Source: Leptospira inadai serovar Lyme str. 10 (GTDB lineage: Bacteria; Spirochaetota; Leptospiria; Leptospirales; Leptospiraceae). Taken from it: a DNA stretch of 64,000 nt. Position numbers and translations under genes: made by a program. Positions 21,015-31,646 of the stretch are shown here, piece after piece (the first letter of the stretch is position 1; every line of letters begins with the position of its first letter). The stretch covers positions 408,501 to 472,500 of the forward strand of contig NZ_AHMM02000015.1 in NCBI RefSeq assembly GCF_000243675.2, in the 5' to 3' direction. Below the pieces are notes generated by a model. It searched no databases and was not told where the DNA came from. It was given only the letters and a program-made list of their open reading frames with translations.

Positions 21015-21581
21015 ATGCGGGGAAGGAGGCGGTCAAGCCGATCGGGTTTTACTCTAATCGAGATTGCGATCGTAGTTTTTATTATCGGCGCAATCATGAT
21101 GTTAGTTCTTCCTTCCGTTGCGAAAATGTTTACTCCCGGAGCCCAGGAAGAGGCCATACTGTTACACGATGTGGTCACTTTTTGTTATCGTCGAGCGAAG
21201 CTGAATCAGAGAACGATTTTCCTAGAGCTGAACATAGACGAAGAGAAATATGTCGTGATCGAAGTTGAAAGAGGAGAAGAAGGGATGAAGGAAAAACCGA
21301 TCTTTCAGGAAAGGGATCTACCGTCCTCCTCCTCCATAGTGGATATAATGGATGCGCGAGGATATCGTTATGTGAAGGGAAAGGTTCGGATTCCTTTTTC
21401 CCCTCTTTCCATAGCCGAAGATTTTTATATACATCTTGGACCCGACCCGGAAATCAAGAGGACATTGATAGTTAGGAGATACGGCGGAAAATCCGAAATC
21501 AGAGATGGAGAGGCTTTAATTCCTCAAGACGAACTAGATTGGTATAAACAAAATGAAAATAACGGTACCAGCCAGTTCTAA
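21015..21581 (+). CDS. gspH: Minor pseudopilin GspH-like
   Basis: A 188-residue protein with a prepilin leader (MRGRRRSSRSG) followed by FTLIEIAIVVFIIGAIMMLV. The globular part contains ITFFCYRRAKLNQ-like helix and strand features typical of GspH. Assignment follows order in the operon between gspG and gspI; sequence beyond the N-terminus is divergent. It overlaps gspI by 29 bases. Confidence 0.8.
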   Translation: MRGRRRSSRSGFTLIEIAIVVFIIGAIMMLVLPSVAKMFTPGAQEEAILLHDVVTFCYRRAKLNQRTIFLELNIDEEKYVVIEVERGEEGMKEKPIFQERDLPSSSSIVDIMDARGYRYVKGKVRIPFSPLSIAEDFYIHLGPDPEIKRTLIVRRYGGKSEIRDGEALIPQDELDWYKQNENNGTSQF

Positions 21582-22113
21582 AAAGCGTAACAAGCGGCGG
21601 AAGGGAAAAAGGGCGGGCTTTACCTTAATAGAAATCACGATAGCCCTACTGATCTCGGCAGGTTGGATCGCCTTCGTATTAAGAACGGTCGGCGATGGAA
21701 TTCGGTTAAGAAGATTAGCGACCCTGCAGACCGAGGCGGTTCATTTGGCCAAGATCAAAATGGCGCAAATAGACTCGGCAAGTATATTACAGAAAGATGT
21801 TTCTTCCGGAGACATCCCGGGATACCGAGGTTTCCGTTATAGCACGATAGTAAACGAAGAAGATCTGGATCTGCTGAAGTTGTCCGGGAAGGGCGGAAAA
21901 AAACCCGAAGACCTACTCGGCGGCAGTAATTCCGAAATGAACAAACTGATAAGCCAAAGGACCGGAAACAATCAAGGTTCGGCGACCGGAGGTTTAATCA
22001 AAGTTTTCCATATCTACGTCACCATCGAATATCCCACTGGAGAAAGAAACAGCCAGGGCGATCTTAAAAAGGAAAAGTATACTGTCGAAACTTTTAAGGC
22101 GTCGATGAACTAA
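21553..22113 (+). CDS. gspI: Minor pseudopilin GspI-like
   Basis: A 186-residue protein with a long, very basic prepilin leader (about 22 residues) ending RAG, then FTLIEITIALLISAGWIAFV. In GspI, the tip-complex pseudopilin, the helix is followed by a small alpha/beta domain; here the globular part is divergent and contains a Gly/Asn-rich loop (about residues 110-140). It is named by position between gspH and gspJ. Its stop overlaps gspJ by one base. Confidence 0.75.
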   Translation: MKITVPASSKKRNKRRKGKRAGFTLIEITIALLISAGWIAFVLRTVGDGIRLRRLATLQTEAVHLAKIKMAQIDSASILQKDVSSGDIPGYRGFRYSTIVNEEDLDLLKLSGKGGKKPEDLLGGSNSEMNKLISQRTGNNQGSATGGLIKVFHIYVTIEYPTGERNSQGDLKKEKYTVETFKASMN

Positions 22114-22814
22114 TGGCTCGGGCAAGGAATTTGAGACTCCCGGGATTTTTCTTCGCGAAGAAGAGGCAATTTCGTCGAGGATTCACGTTATTAGAATTAT
22201 CGATCGTTGCCATGTTACTCGGCGGTCTTTTGGTAATGATCTTCGGCACTTACACTTCTTTGTTAAGAGTCTCCAGGGATAACTCCAGCGTAGAAGGTGG
22301 CGACAAGCAGCAAGCGATGTCGGCTCTAGAAAATATTAGAAGCACGCTCGCTATGACTTTTTTCTTTGCCACTGAAAAGCGACTCGTATTCGTAAGTAGG
22401 CGGGGTCGCAAATCGGAGGACGGTAATAAGCATCCTAGAGAAAGCAGTAACGATTATTTTATCGTATTCGCCGCCGCTCATCCCAACTCGGAAGAGACCG
22501 GGTTACCCGAAGTAAGAGAAGTGGAGTATTTCCTAAAGAAGGATGAAGATGCGCCTGGATATCTTCTGATCAGACGTGAAGATCAGATCGTGGATAAATT
22601 CCCGTTTGCGGGAGGTCAAGAATACACTCTGCTCAACGGCGTTAAAAGTCTTGCATTTAAGTTTTCCCGTACCGGCTCTAAATGGGAAGAAGAATGGGAC
22701 TCCCGAGAAGCAAAGAATATTCCCAGACTTATTCGCATCGAACTAATCGCAAAAATCGGAACCGAGGAAAGGAGATTCGAGACGCTTGCATTTCCGGGGA
22801 TTTTATACAAATGA
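22113..22814 (+). CDS. gspJ: Minor pseudopilin GspJ-like
   Basis: A 233-residue protein with a prepilin leader ending FRRG and the mature start FTLLELSIVAMLLGGLLVMIF. The size and the C-terminal VEYFLKKDED...LLIRRED...LLNGVKSLAFKF layout fit GspJ, which joins GspI and GspK at the pseudopilus tip. The ATG overlaps the gspI stop, and its own stop overlaps gspK (ATGA). Confidence 0.82.
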   Translation: MARARNLRLPGFFFAKKRQFRRGFTLLELSIVAMLLGGLLVMIFGTYTSLLRVSRDNSSVEGGDKQQAMSALENIRSTLAMTFFFATEKRLVFVSRRGRKSEDGNKHPRESSNDYFIVFAAAHPNSEETGLPEVREVEYFLKKDEDAPGYLLIRREDQIVDKFPFAGGQEYTLLNGVKSLAFKFSRTGSKWEEEWDSREAKNIPRLIRIELIAKIGTEERRFETLAFPGILYK

Positions 22815-23947
22815 ATCTTCGTAGTTGCGGTTTAAGATACAAAGGCCTTCGTTTTTCGAGGAGGAGGGGCGCCATCGTTATTTTGCTTGTTGCCGGAATC
22901 GGGATGGCAGCCGTTACGACCACGCTTGATTTTGCGGATCGCAGTCTGAGCGAGTACAAAATATCGAAAGGGGAAATGTCCGGTTTTAGGGCGCTACTCT
23001 TGGCCAAGGCGGGTTTCCAAGGCGGACTCGGAGCATTGCGAAAAATTCCGGAAGAGCAGTTATATAAATCCGGAATCGGTCTGAGTCCGCCACCGGTTCC
23101 TCTCGGGGGAGGATTCATCTATTATAAAATTCAGGGAGAAGATGGAAAAATAAATCTGAACTCCATTTATAATGCGGATACGAAAGATGTCAACTTACGA
23201 AACCAGGAGATGGCACAACGGCTTTTAGAACGCTTGGGTTTGAAAAGGGAGCTATTAACGCCCTTAATCGATTGGATCGACGACGATTCCCAAGGCAGCA
23301 CGGAAGCTCCCTATTACCAGAAGCTGATCCCTCCGAGGAAAATAAAGAACTCGTATTTATATTCGCTTTCCGAACTCACTTCGGTAAAAGGATTCGATCC
23401 TAGAATCGTTTACGGTTCTCAGAAACCCCCCGACTATAACGAAAAGTATTCCAAGGATTTCATGTCGGAAGAGGAAAAAGTCTTAGTAGGAGAAGCGGAC
23501 TTCGTACTCGCGAATAATATGACCGCGTTCGTGCCTTTCCAGAGGAATTACGATGACAGAATCAACTTGAATGCCGCACCGTACTTCGTTTTAATGTCCC
23601 TATCCGATTTTATGACCCGACAGGCCGCCATGAAAATTCTAAAATTGAAGATTCAGAAAGGCGGCTATATCAAGGACACGAAAGACATAGAAAATCTCCC
23701 CGAGTTTCAGGTTCCATCCGTAGGAGGAATTACTCTGTATAAAGAATTGGCCGGAGAGGGAACCGATGTGTCCGGTGGAAGGATCAAAACTAAGGGAGAG
23801 GTCTTCAAGATCACCGCAGTAGGGGAAGTTCCCTTGGATTCGGGGAAACAATCGGAGGGTGCAACCTCGAGTAAAATCGCTGTTCGCAGAATTTCGGGAA
23901 TTTTCGATCTAACAAACAATATGATGCTTTATTACAGGGAGGATTGA
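22811..23947 (+). CDS. gspK: Minor pseudopilin GspK
   Basis: A 378-residue tip pseudopilin. Its leader ends RRRG and the mature part starts AIVILLVAGIGMAAVTTTLD, lacking the usual FTLxE, as is common in GspK. Features seen are KINLNSIYNAD, LIDWIDDDSQGSTEAPYYQ and DRINLNAAPYFVLMSLSD, the helix-hairpin-helix-like repeats of GspK. The start is set at ATG 22811, overlapping the gspJ stop; an open extension upstream lies inside gspJ and was rejected. Confidence 0.9.
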   Translation: MNLRSCGLRYKGLRFSRRRGAIVILLVAGIGMAAVTTTLDFADRSLSEYKISKGEMSGFRALLLAKAGFQGGLGALRKIPEEQLYKSGIGLSPPPVPLGGGFIYYKIQGEDGKINLNSIYNADTKDVNLRNQEMAQRLLERLGLKRELLTPLIDWIDDDSQGSTEAPYYQKLIPPRKIKNSYLYSLSELTSVKGFDPRIVYGSQKPPDYNEKYSKDFMSEEEKVLVGEADFVLANNMTAFVPFQRNYDDRINLNAAPYFVLMSLSDFMTRQAAMKILKLKIQKGGYIKDTKDIENLPEFQVPSVGGITLYKELAGEGTDVSGGRIKTKGEVFKITAVGEVPLDSGKQSEGATSSKIAVRRISGIFDLTNNMMLYYRED

Positions 23948-25566
23948 TGTTCCTCTACGAAAAATTCCTTACCGTCGATTATGGTACCCATTCCATTAAA
24001 GGAGCACTCTTTCAAAGAGTTATGGGGAACCTAACCCTATTAAAAGCGGAATCGATGCCCCTTTCGCGAATGGAAGAAAAGGAATATGAAACCAATATAC
24101 AAAGGTTTTTAAATACTTATTTTCCCGGAGAATCTTCCTTAGTCTTAGCATTATCGTTGGATAAGCTTTTTATACGAGAAATTTCGATTCCTCTTACCAC
24201 CGAAAAAGCCGTTAAGGAAGTGATACCGTATGAGGTTGAAAGCAGGGTGCCGTTTCCGATGGAAACGGTGGAAGTACTAGGTTCGATCTGGCGAATCGAT
24301 CAGGAAAAATCGGACGTCATTACCTATACTGCTCATCATGCGGAATTCGATACGTTAGCGGATCCGTTTAGAGAAGGCTCGACCGTCTTTCGCGGTATTT
24401 TTGTGGATTCCGTCTGCCTTGGCTCTTTGATCGCAAAGCACATCGGTAAAGAAATACCGTTTTCAAATATTGCGCAAATCGATATAGGCGGGCAAACAAG
24501 TTTGCTCAATATTACCAAGGATGGGAAAATAGTCCATACGAGATTCCTTTCCCTTGGCGGCGATTCACTTACCGAAGAGATTGCCAAAGCGCTCAAGATC
24601 GACTTCGAAAAAGCGGACGCGTTAAAGACCAGTCTGCAATTCGAGCCGTTTCACCCTCCGGAAGACGGATTGAATTTATTTGCGAAAGAATACCGATTGA
24701 AGATCGCGGACGTAAAAAAAGCATTTTCAGTGGTCCAGGAATTCTTCGATCGAGTTGCGGAAGAGGCACGAAGAAGCTTTCTGTCTGTCGGGGAAACCGA
24801 AAGACCGGAAGCGATCTATATTTCAGGAGAAGGGAGTAAAATCCGAGATTTGGATGCTTTTTTAGGAGAAAGATTATCCCTCCAGACTCGTAGATACGAT
24901 TTTCTATCGGTTAACCCGGATCTTTATGCGACCTGTTACGGAATGGCATATCAGCTTACCCTTCCGAAAAGATTGAAAGTGGATTTTTTAGAAACGCCTT
25001 ATGTAAAACGTTTAAACAAAAATCTCTTCGATTTATCCGCATTTTACCCGCATTTAATCTTGGCAGGAGTTTCCGTAGCACTTTTTTTGAGCGTTTTTTT
25101 TCTAGGCATAGTCTCCGATAAGCGTAAACTTACCGCCGCCAATAGAATATTATCCGAAAAAATAAAATCCAGCATCGGCACAAGCGTTCCCGCGGACGCC
25201 GATCCTCTGGAATATGCAAGAAAGTTAAAAGATGAAGCGAAAGGTCGAACCGAACTCTATCGGAAGTACCTTTCGAAACCAAGCATCTTAGACGTGTTTT
25301 ACGAGATTTCTACGAAATTTCCCGACCCCGGATTGCAGGCTTTTCAATTTCATAGCCTTACCTACGACAATGGACACGTTTCAATCCAAGGAAGGGTAAA
25401 TGAATATTCCGAAATTGGAATCATTCAAAGATCCTTGGAAAATTCCCAGATGTTCAAAAAAATCACGATCGAAGACAATAGGATCAATCCCGGACTCAAA
25501 ACGTATAAAGTCAGTTTCACAATTAAGATGGAGGTGGCTTCCAAGCTCGGCGAGTCCGAACTTTAA
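23944..25566 (+). CDS. gspL: Type II secretion protein GspL-like (actin-like/PilM fold)
   Basis: A 540-residue protein. Residues 1-345 form a PilM/FtsA-like actin-fold cytoplasmic domain (FLTVDYGTHSIKGALFQ; QIDIGGQTSLLNI; AIYISGEGSKIRDLD). A single membrane segment (about 365-385) is followed by a periplasmic ferredoxin-like domain, typical of GspL. It would recruit GspE and bind GspM. TTG 23944 or the ATG right after it may be the start; both overlap the gspK stop. Confidence 0.85.
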   Translation: MMFLYEKFLTVDYGTHSIKGALFQRVMGNLTLLKAESMPLSRMEEKEYETNIQRFLNTYFPGESSLVLALSLDKLFIREISIPLTTEKAVKEVIPYEVESRVPFPMETVEVLGSIWRIDQEKSDVITYTAHHAEFDTLADPFREGSTVFRGIFVDSVCLGSLIAKHIGKEIPFSNIAQIDIGGQTSLLNITKDGKIVHTRFLSLGGDSLTEEIAKALKIDFEKADALKTSLQFEPFHPPEDGLNLFAKEYRLKIADVKKAFSVVQEFFDRVAEEARRSFLSVGETERPEAIYISGEGSKIRDLDAFLGERLSLQTRRYDFLSVNPDLYATCYGMAYQLTLPKRLKVDFLETPYVKRLNKNLFDLSAFYPHLILAGVSVALFLSVFFLGIVSDKRKLTAANRILSEKIKSSIGTSVPADADPLEYARKLKDEAKGRTELYRKYLSKPSILDVFYEISTKFPDPGLQAFQFHSLTYDNGHVSIQGRVNEYSEIGIIQRSLENSQMFKKITIEDNRINPGLKTYKVSFTIKMEVASKLGESEL

Positions 25567-25581
25567 GCCTATGCAGGTTTT

Positions 25582-26106
25582 ATGTGGCAGAAATTAGAAC
25601 CACGGGAACGCCTTCTTCTTTTAATCGCCGGCGGAATGGTGATTATAGCCTTGCTATTCGTCGCAGGCAGGAAAATCTATAGACTTCGAACCGATTTGTC
25701 GGAAACCGTTAATGATACCCCCGGCCAACTTGCCAAATTGGACAAAATCATCGGTGAATACCTGTATTTCAGCACGTTAGACACAACAGGCGGAGAGAGA
25801 GATCCTAGCGAATTTTCCGGCAAACTCGAAAAAATATTTTTGGATCATGGAGTAAAAGATAGAATTTCAACCATGAAACCCATTCCGGCAAAGGACATCG
25901 ACAAGGGAAAATACCAAGTTTTAATTTTCGACGTGAATTTTCGAGGTGTTACTTTGGAATCGATGATGAAAGTCGTTTACGATATCGATAAAAACAAACG
26001 CGTTAATGCAAAAGTAGAATTCTTTCAAGTCAGTAAACCGTATCAAGACCGTAGCACTTACGACGTTAATATGAAGATCGCCGCATACAGTGGAAAGGCC
26101 AGGTAG
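25582..26106 (+). CDS. gspM: Type II secretion protein GspM-like
   Basis: A 174-residue bitopic protein with a short cytoplasmic end (MWQKLEPRERLLL, the usual GspM start), a membrane segment (about 13-29) and a periplasmic ferredoxin-like domain. GspM stabilises GspL in the inner-membrane platform. Sequence similarity beyond the N-terminus is weak, so the name rests on topology, length and position. Confidence 0.8.
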   Translation: MWQKLEPRERLLLLIAGGMVIIALLFVAGRKIYRLRTDLSETVNDTPGQLAKLDKIIGEYLYFSTLDTTGGERDPSEFSGKLEKIFLDHGVKDRISTMKPIPAKDIDKGKYQVLIFDVNFRGVTLESMMKVVYDIDKNKRVNAKVEFFQVSKPYQDRSTYDVNMKIAAYSGKAR

Positions 26107-26112
26107 AACAGT

Positions 26113-27060
26113 ATGCCGCGAGAAAAAATAAGAGAAGAGGAAGCTATTTCCAATGAGGAAGAAGAGTTTCTCACTATGGAATTGGAGGAACTTCCCGAAG
26201 AAGTAGAGGAGGAGATCTCTCCGCGTTTCAGCCTAAAACAAAAATTGATCCTAGTCGGATTGGGGGCTTTTTTCTTCCTTTTCTTTTCTTTTTTATTATT
26301 TCCCTACGAAAATATAGTTCGTAGCGCAATCAACTCCGGCCCGGGAGGACCTTCCGGCTTATCCTTCAGAGAACTTAAAGTTTCTATTATATTTGGCGAA
26401 ATTTCCGCTAAATCCCTGGAAATTAGCGGCCCAGGCGTTCGTGCCAAGGCTAATGAAGCAAGCATACAAGCGGGTCTCATCTCTTTACTTCGCAAGAAGA
26501 TAAACGGAGAATTTCAGATTTCGGGAATCAAGCTTGATTACGACGGAAACCCGCTCGGCACGATCGATTCCTTAAAAGGTTTCTTAAAACTAGATTCTAT
26601 AATATTGCCCCCGAGTCGACAGAGCGGATCCTTCCAAATTGCTATGCCTTCCGGAAGTAGGGGATTTTTACCGGGCTTACCGGAGCTTCCTGTTCTGGAT
26701 AAACTTGAGAATTTTAGAATCAATAAATTATCTCTTAAATCTAGGCTCAACCAAGGAAATTTGGATATAGACGAATTTGTCTTGGATACCTCGATTGCTC
26801 GTTTCGATGTAACCGGAAATATTCGGCTTTCGGATTCCATCGGTTTTTCCCAATTAAATCTGAAAGTTTGCCTTGAATTAGAACGCAATTTCGCCCTGGA
26901 ACGGGAAGATATCGTCGGAATGCTTGCACTTTTAGAAAAGAGCGGGGGAGGCAAATGCCTCCCGATCACCGGAATTTTGCAAAAGCCGGAAATCAAAATC
27001 CCGGGCTTAAACGGAGGCCCTCCTGCTCCTGGACCGCCGCCAATTGCGCCGCCTCCGTGA
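26113..27060 (+). CDS. gspN: GspN-like inner-membrane protein
   Basis: A 315-residue protein with a strikingly acidic cytoplasmic N-terminus (about 35 residues, mostly Glu), one membrane segment (about 43-66), a periplasmic AsmA/GspN-like beta-rich region (IIFGEISAKSLEISGPGVRAKANEASIQ; FDVTGNIRLSD) and a Pro-rich C-terminal tail. Position after gspM and the overall build fit GspN, an accessory component. It is the last gene of the operon. The Glu-rich head and the Pro tail are unusual for the family. Confidence 0.72.
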   Translation: MPREKIREEEAISNEEEEFLTMELEELPEEVEEEISPRFSLKQKLILVGLGAFFFLFFSFLLFPYENIVRSAINSGPGGPSGLSFRELKVSIIFGEISAKSLEISGPGVRAKANEASIQAGLISLLRKKINGEFQISGIKLDYDGNPLGTIDSLKGFLKLDSIILPPSRQSGSFQIAMPSGSRGFLPGLPELPVLDKLENFRINKLSLKSRLNQGNLDIDEFVLDTSIARFDVTGNIRLSDSIGFSQLNLKVCLELERNFALEREDIVGMLALLEKSGGGKCLPITGILQKPEIKIPGLNGGPPAPGPPPIAPPP

Positions 27061-27320
27061 TCTTCCTAATTAATTTATTAGTACACAAGCGTCCTTCCTG
27101 CTCGCGTTTTCATTAAGAGAGATCATATCTCTCCTAAAGGAAAACCTTTCATTCGAATAGTGGCCTCTTTTTTCTCTCTCATTCGAATGTTAAGGCTTTA
27201 CTAGAGCGATCCTTCGGACGCAAAGATTGAAAAGAGTGCAATCTCTGTCTCTGTACTATGACTTAGAACTGTTCGTTTGTAAATAATCACTGCGATAAAT
27301 CCTACTTTAGATACCGCAAC
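27061..27320. other. Intergenic region between gspN and nrdJ
   Basis: No gene is seen. Two small hairpins follow gspN: GAGAGAT/ATCTCTC (27117-27133, loop CAT) and AAAGG/CCTTT (27136-27149), with a T6 run at 27168-27173, which may together end the gsp transcript. CATTCGAAT occurs twice, 30 bases apart (27150 and 27180). Nothing else is recognised before the nrdJ terminator. Confidence 0.4.
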
Positions 27321-27352
27321 AAAAAAGCCCCGAGCGACGAATCGCCCGGGGC
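27321..27352 (-). terminator. Intrinsic terminator of nrdJ
   Basis: GCCCCGAGCGA (27327-27337) pairs with TCGCCCGGGGC (27342-27352) over 11 positions with one mismatch, loop CGAA. On the minus strand the stem is followed by six T (27326-27321). It lies 72 bases beyond the nrdJ stop, a classical rho-independent terminator. Confidence 0.85.
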
Positions 27353-27423
27353 TTATCGAAATATTCGAATCGCGGATAGCCGTATTCTAAATTCTTAAAC
27401 TGCGAATAACCTGCGTCTATAAA

Positions 27424-30400
27424 TCAAGAACACCCGGTAGTCGCACCGCAAGACATGCATTTTAAGCAAGATCCGTTACGAACCATTTCGAAAGAACCGC
27501 ATTCCGTGCAAGAATCGCCGGTGTACCCCTTGATCTTAGCCATCTTAATTTCTTCCATTAAAGCGATTCCCGAAGAAGGTTTTTCCTTAGCGATCATCTG
27601 AGAATAAGAAATAGTTTCCGGCTCGGCTCGCGGAACATCCGAAAAAGACGATCCTGTAGAAACCGATTGGGCCGAAGTGTTGGTCTGCCGAATTGATTCG
27701 GAAGATTTTCTAGATCCGATTTCGTCACCACGAAGATCTTCCGGTGCAACTTGACCAAGGTCATATCTGCCCAGATAAGTAATCGCAAGTTCTCTGAAGA
27801 TAAAATCGATTACGGAGGTACTCATTTTAATATGTTTATTTCCGGTAACGATTCCATTCGGTTCGAATTTAAAGAAGGTAAACGCATCCACAAATTCCTC
27901 TAAAGGCACTCCATGCTGAAGTCCTAAAGAAACCGAAATTGCAAATGCGTTCATTAAGCTTCTGAACGCCGCGCCTTCCTTGTGCATATCGACAAAGATT
28001 TCTCCGATCTGGCCATCCTCATATTCTCCGGTTCGAAGATATACTTTGTGTCCGCCGACAACCGCTTTTTGCGTATAGCCCGCTCTGCGATTCGGTAATT
28101 TACGGCGATGAGAGATATATTTATAGACGATCTTCTCCGCAAATTGCAGTGGATCTTTGGACACCGCGGCTTCGGCGATTTCTTCCTGATCCTCCAATTC
28201 GATTCCGTTCAAAAGTTCGAGAACCGAATTTAAAGGTTGTGAAAGTTTAGAACCGTCACGATAAAGAGCGTTAGCCTTGATCATCGCTTTCCAAGAAAGA
28301 TAATATGCGTTTTTAATATCTTCGACCGTCGCATCTTCAGGGAGATTGATCGTTTTTGAAATCGCTCCGCTGATAAACGGCTGAGCCGCCGCCATGATTC
28401 GAATATGAGATTCGTAGGATAGGTAACGCTTTCCGTATTTTCCGCATTTATTCGCGCAATCGAACACCGGATAATCTTTCTCCTTCAGATACGGCGCATT
28501 CTCGATAGTCATCGTTCCGCAAACGTAGTCGTTGGCCTTGTTAATATCGTCCTTCGAAAAGCCTAGGTATTCCAAAAGATTAAATCCGAAGGAATCGTAC
28601 GTTTCCTTCGGGATGCCTAGGTTCTTATGCAGGAAGTCCTCTCCCAGATTGAACTTATTGAAAGCGAAATTAATATCGAAGGCCAGAGGAAGAGAGGCTT
28701 CCACTTTTTCCAAAATTTCGTTGGTAAAACCTTTTTCCTTTAAGCTTTGCGTATTCACTACCGGGGCTCCGTTTAACGTAGCGTGACCCTTACAGTAGTT
28801 GATAATCGATTCGATCTCCGCAGGAGAATAACCTAGCTTTTTAAGGGCGAGGGGAACGGATTGATTGATGATTTTGAAGTAGCCGCCGCCGGCCAATTTT
28901 TTGAATTTCACCAATGCAAAATCCGGTTCGATACCAGTAGTATCGCAATCCATAACCAAACCGATCGTTCCGGTGGGCGCAATTACGGTGACCTGCGCGT
29001 TGCGGTATCCGTATTTTTCTCCCAACTCCCGAGCCTTGTCGGAATCCTCTTGCGCGGCCTTTAACAAATACGAAGGGCAGAACGCAGGATCAATTCCTAC
29101 CGGTTTAATCGTGAGTCCTTCGTAATCCTGAGACGGGGCATTATAAGCGGCTCTACGATGATTTCGTATTACGCGAAGCATATGCTTTTTGTTCTTTTCG
29201 TACCCTGCAAACGGACCTAATTCCTTAGCCATTTCCGCAGATATAGAGTAGGCGGTCATATGCATAATGCTGGTGATCGCGCCGGTGATCGCCATGGCTT
29301 CCTTAGAATCATAGGGAATTCCCATAATCATTAAAGCGGATCCTAGATTTGCATATCCTAAACCGAGAGTTCGGAACTTATAAGAAAGTTCCGCGATCTC
29401 CTTCGACGGAAATTGCGCCATAGTAACCGAGATTTCTAAAATAATCGTCCAGAGGCTACAAAGATACCGAAACCCTTCCACATCAAAAATAAGAGTTTCC
29501 GGGTTGATAAACTTCTGAAGGTTCGCAGAGGCTAAATTACAAGCGGTATTGTCCAAGAACATATATTCAGAGCATGGATTGGATGCATGAATATCCCCGT
29601 CTTCCGGACATGTATGCCATTCGTTGATCGTCGTATGATACTGAGTTCCCGGATCTGCGGAGGACCAGGCCGCATAGGAAATTCGATCCCAAAGTTCCCG
29701 GGCACGAATCGTTTTCGAAGGTTTTGGAGATCGTTTTTCCTTCAGTGCCTTTTCTTTTTCCGTTCGATTGTAAAGATGCCAAGCCTGGTCCTGCTCTACG
29801 GCAGTCATGAACTCGTTCGGCAAGCGAACGGAGTTATTACTATTCTGGCCTGAAACGGTATTATAGGCTTCCGATTGCCAATCGGTAGTCAATTCTTCAA
29901 ATAGGATTTCTTTATATCCTTGTTTAGCGAGATCGATCACCCGCTTGATATAATTATCCGGGATTAAGACTTTCTTAGCCTCGACGATAGCCTTTTTTAA
30001 AGCCGCATTTTTTTTGGGATCAAAGCGGTCGGAACCTTCAATCTCGTAGCAAGTTTTCATAATCGCATTCAGATGGCGATTATTGAGTATCGAGCCGGTA
30101 ACGAGAGAAGCGACTTTCTTTTCTTCTTCGACTTTCCAATCTACGAAACGATCGATATCCGGATGATCCACGTCCAAACAAACCATCTTCGCGGCTCGAC
30201 GAGTGGTACCCCCGGATTTTATCGCTCCTGCGGCTCTATCACCGATTTTTAAGAAGCTCATCAAACCGGAGCTTTTCCCCCCACCGGATAGGGACTCGTT
30301 TTCCGCACGTAGATTAGAGAAATTCGTTCCGGTTCCGGAACCGTATTTGAATAGGCGAGCCTCCCGAACCCAGAGATCCATGATCCCGCCTTCGTTGACT

Positions 30401-31023
30401 AGATCATCATCCACGCTTTGAATAAAGCATGCGTGAGGTTGCGGATGCTCATACGCGGACGCTGATTTAACAAGCTTTCCAGTTTTTGGATCTACGTAAA
30501 AATGCCCTTGAGATTTTCCATCGATGCCGTAAGCCCAATGAAGACCAGTATTAAACCATTGAGGGGAATTTGGAGCGGCCATTTGAGAAGCGAGCATGAA
30601 AACGACTTCATCAAAAAAGACTTTGGCACTGTCTTCATCCGTAAAGTATCCGTATTTATAACCCCAATAGGTCCAACAGCCTGCCAAGCGCTCAAAAACT
30701 TGCAGAGCGGAAGTTTCACCACCGAAGCGATCTTCCTGTTTCAAGGATTCCAATTTCTCCATGTCCGGCTCGGACCGTTGCAGCCAATGCGGGATTCCTT
30801 TTTCTTCCACGCGTTTTAAATACTTAGGAATGCCTTTTCGTCGAAAATACTTCTGAGCGAGGATATCCACGGCAACTTGCGACCATTGTTCGGGAACAAG
30901 AATGTCTTTGGCTTCAAAAACAACGGAACCATCCGGGTTCGAAATCCTGGAATTTCGTTTAGCCCATTTAAGTTCTGCGGAAAAGCCTTCAGTTGGCTTA
31001 GTGAAATGTCTATTTAGCTTCAT
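27424..31023 (-). CDS. nrdJ: Vitamin B12-dependent ribonucleotide reductase (class II, NrdJ)
   Basis: Class II reductase makes deoxyribonucleotides with adenosylcobalamin, independently of oxygen. The 1199-residue protein shows [65 protein letters not shown] and [26 protein letters not shown], all typical of the large NrdJ type. The C-terminus ends in a cysteine-rich redox tail ([10 protein letters not shown]...[14 protein letters not shown]). The ATG has GAGGAG 8 bases upstream on its strand. It depends on B12, which Leptospira can make. No B12 riboswitch or clear NrdR box was seen upstream. Confidence 0.96.
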   Translation of the reverse strand: MKLNRHFTKPTEGFSAELKWAKRNSRISNPDGSVVFEAKDILVPEQWSQVAVDILAQKYFRRKGIPKYLKRVEEKGIPHWLQRSEPDMEKLESLKQEDRFGGETSALQVFERLAGCWTYWGYKYGYFTDEDSAKVFFDEVVFMLASQMAAPNSPQWFNTGLHWAYGIDGKSQGHFYVDPKTGKLVKSASAYEHPQPHACFIQSVDDDLVNEGGIMDLWVREARLFKYGSGTGTNFSNLRAENESLSGGGKSSGLMSFLKIGDRAAGAIKSGGTTRRAAKMVCLDVDHPDIDRFVDWKVEEEKKVASLVTGSILNNRHLNAIMKTCYEIEGSDRFDPKKNAALKKAIVEAKKVLIPDNYIKRVIDLAKQGYKEILFEELTTDWQSEAYNTVSGQNSNNSVRLPNEFMTAVEQDQAWHLYNRTEKEKALKEKRSPKPSKTIRARELWDRISYAAWSSADPGTQYHTTINEWHTCPEDGDIHASNPCSEYMFLDNTACNLASANLQKFINPETLIFDVEGFRYLCSLWTIILEISVTMAQFPSKEIAELSYKFRTLGLGYANLGSALMIMGIPYDSKEAMAITGAITSIMHMTAYSISAEMAKELGPFAGYEKNKKHMLRVIRNHRRAAYNAPSQDYEGLTIKPVGIDPAFCPSYLLKAAQEDSDKARELGEKYGYRNAQVTVIAPTGTIGLVMDCDTTGIEPDFALVKFKKLAGGGYFKIINQSVPLALKKLGYSPAEIESIINYCKGHATLNGAPVVNTQSLKEKGFTNEILEKVEASLPLAFDINFAFNKFNLGEDFLHKNLGIPKETYDSFGFNLLEYLGFSKDDINKANDYVCGTMTIENAPYLKEKDYPVFDCANKCGKYGKRYLSYESHIRIMAAAQPFISGAISKTINLPEDATVEDIKNAYYLSWKAMIKANALYRDGSKLSQPLNSVLELLNGIELEDQEEIAEAAVSKDPLQFAEKIVYKYISHRRKLPNRRAGYTQKAVVGGHKVYLRTGEYEDGQIGEIFVDMHKEGAAFRSLMNAFAISVSLGLQHGVPLEEFVDAFTFFKFEPNGIVTGNKHIKMSTSVIDFIFRELAITYLGRYDLGQVAPEDLRGDEIGSRKSSESIRQTNTSAQSVSTGSSFSDVPRAEPETISYSQMIAKEKPSSGIALMEEIKMAKIKGYTGDSCTECGSFEMVRNGSCLKCMSCGATTGCS

Positions 31024-31242
31024 AGCATGCTCCTCATATGAAACTCCGGTCGGATATATTGCGTTTTTGGATTATGTCACGCTATCTGGACTTTCCAAAT
31101 CTACCAAAGCTTTTTTTACAAACAGTTCTCGTTTTAGCTGAATTTTCTCATCGAATCCCGGTTGGAAAAATGGCTATGTCTCAAAGAAATTTCATTGCCA
31201 ACCTACCCCGATTCGAAAAAATAGGCGTCGTACCGAGGAAAC

Positions 31243-31318
<76 letters not shown>

Positions 31319-31646
31319 CTCGGGCAATCCGATCTATCTCTTCTAAAACCCGCCTAATTCCAACACTCCTCCTTGTTCTAATGCTTTTATTTTAGACGGA
31401 AAATGCTATCATTTGTTTAGGTAACCTGGGCCGATTTTTTCGTCTTACTTCCGAGTATAAAATGTCATTCTCATTATTTCTAAGCTAGTCGGATGAGAAA
31501 ATCCGATTCGAAATGAATCGTCACCGAGATTCAAGTCCGGGGGAATTTTCCGACACAATTTCCGAACCATTTCCATTTTTAGGGAGCCGAAAGACTCCGA
31601 GCGGGTTCTTAACTTATACAGAGCCATCGATTCGGGAGAGCGAGTA
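31319..31646. other. Intergenic region after tRNA-Asn
   Basis: No convincing gene. It contains a hairpin AGTCGGAT/ATCCGATT (31487-31508, 8 pairs with one G-U, loop GAGAAA) without a T run. A TATAAA at 31456-31461 could be a -10 element for the lipoprotein that follows, but no good -35 is seen. Confidence 0.3.

Noticed and set aside
31024..31242. NrdR boxes or a B12 riboswitch upstream of nrdJ
   Set aside because: No pair of NrdR-like palindromes or B12-box consensus is visible in this stretch.
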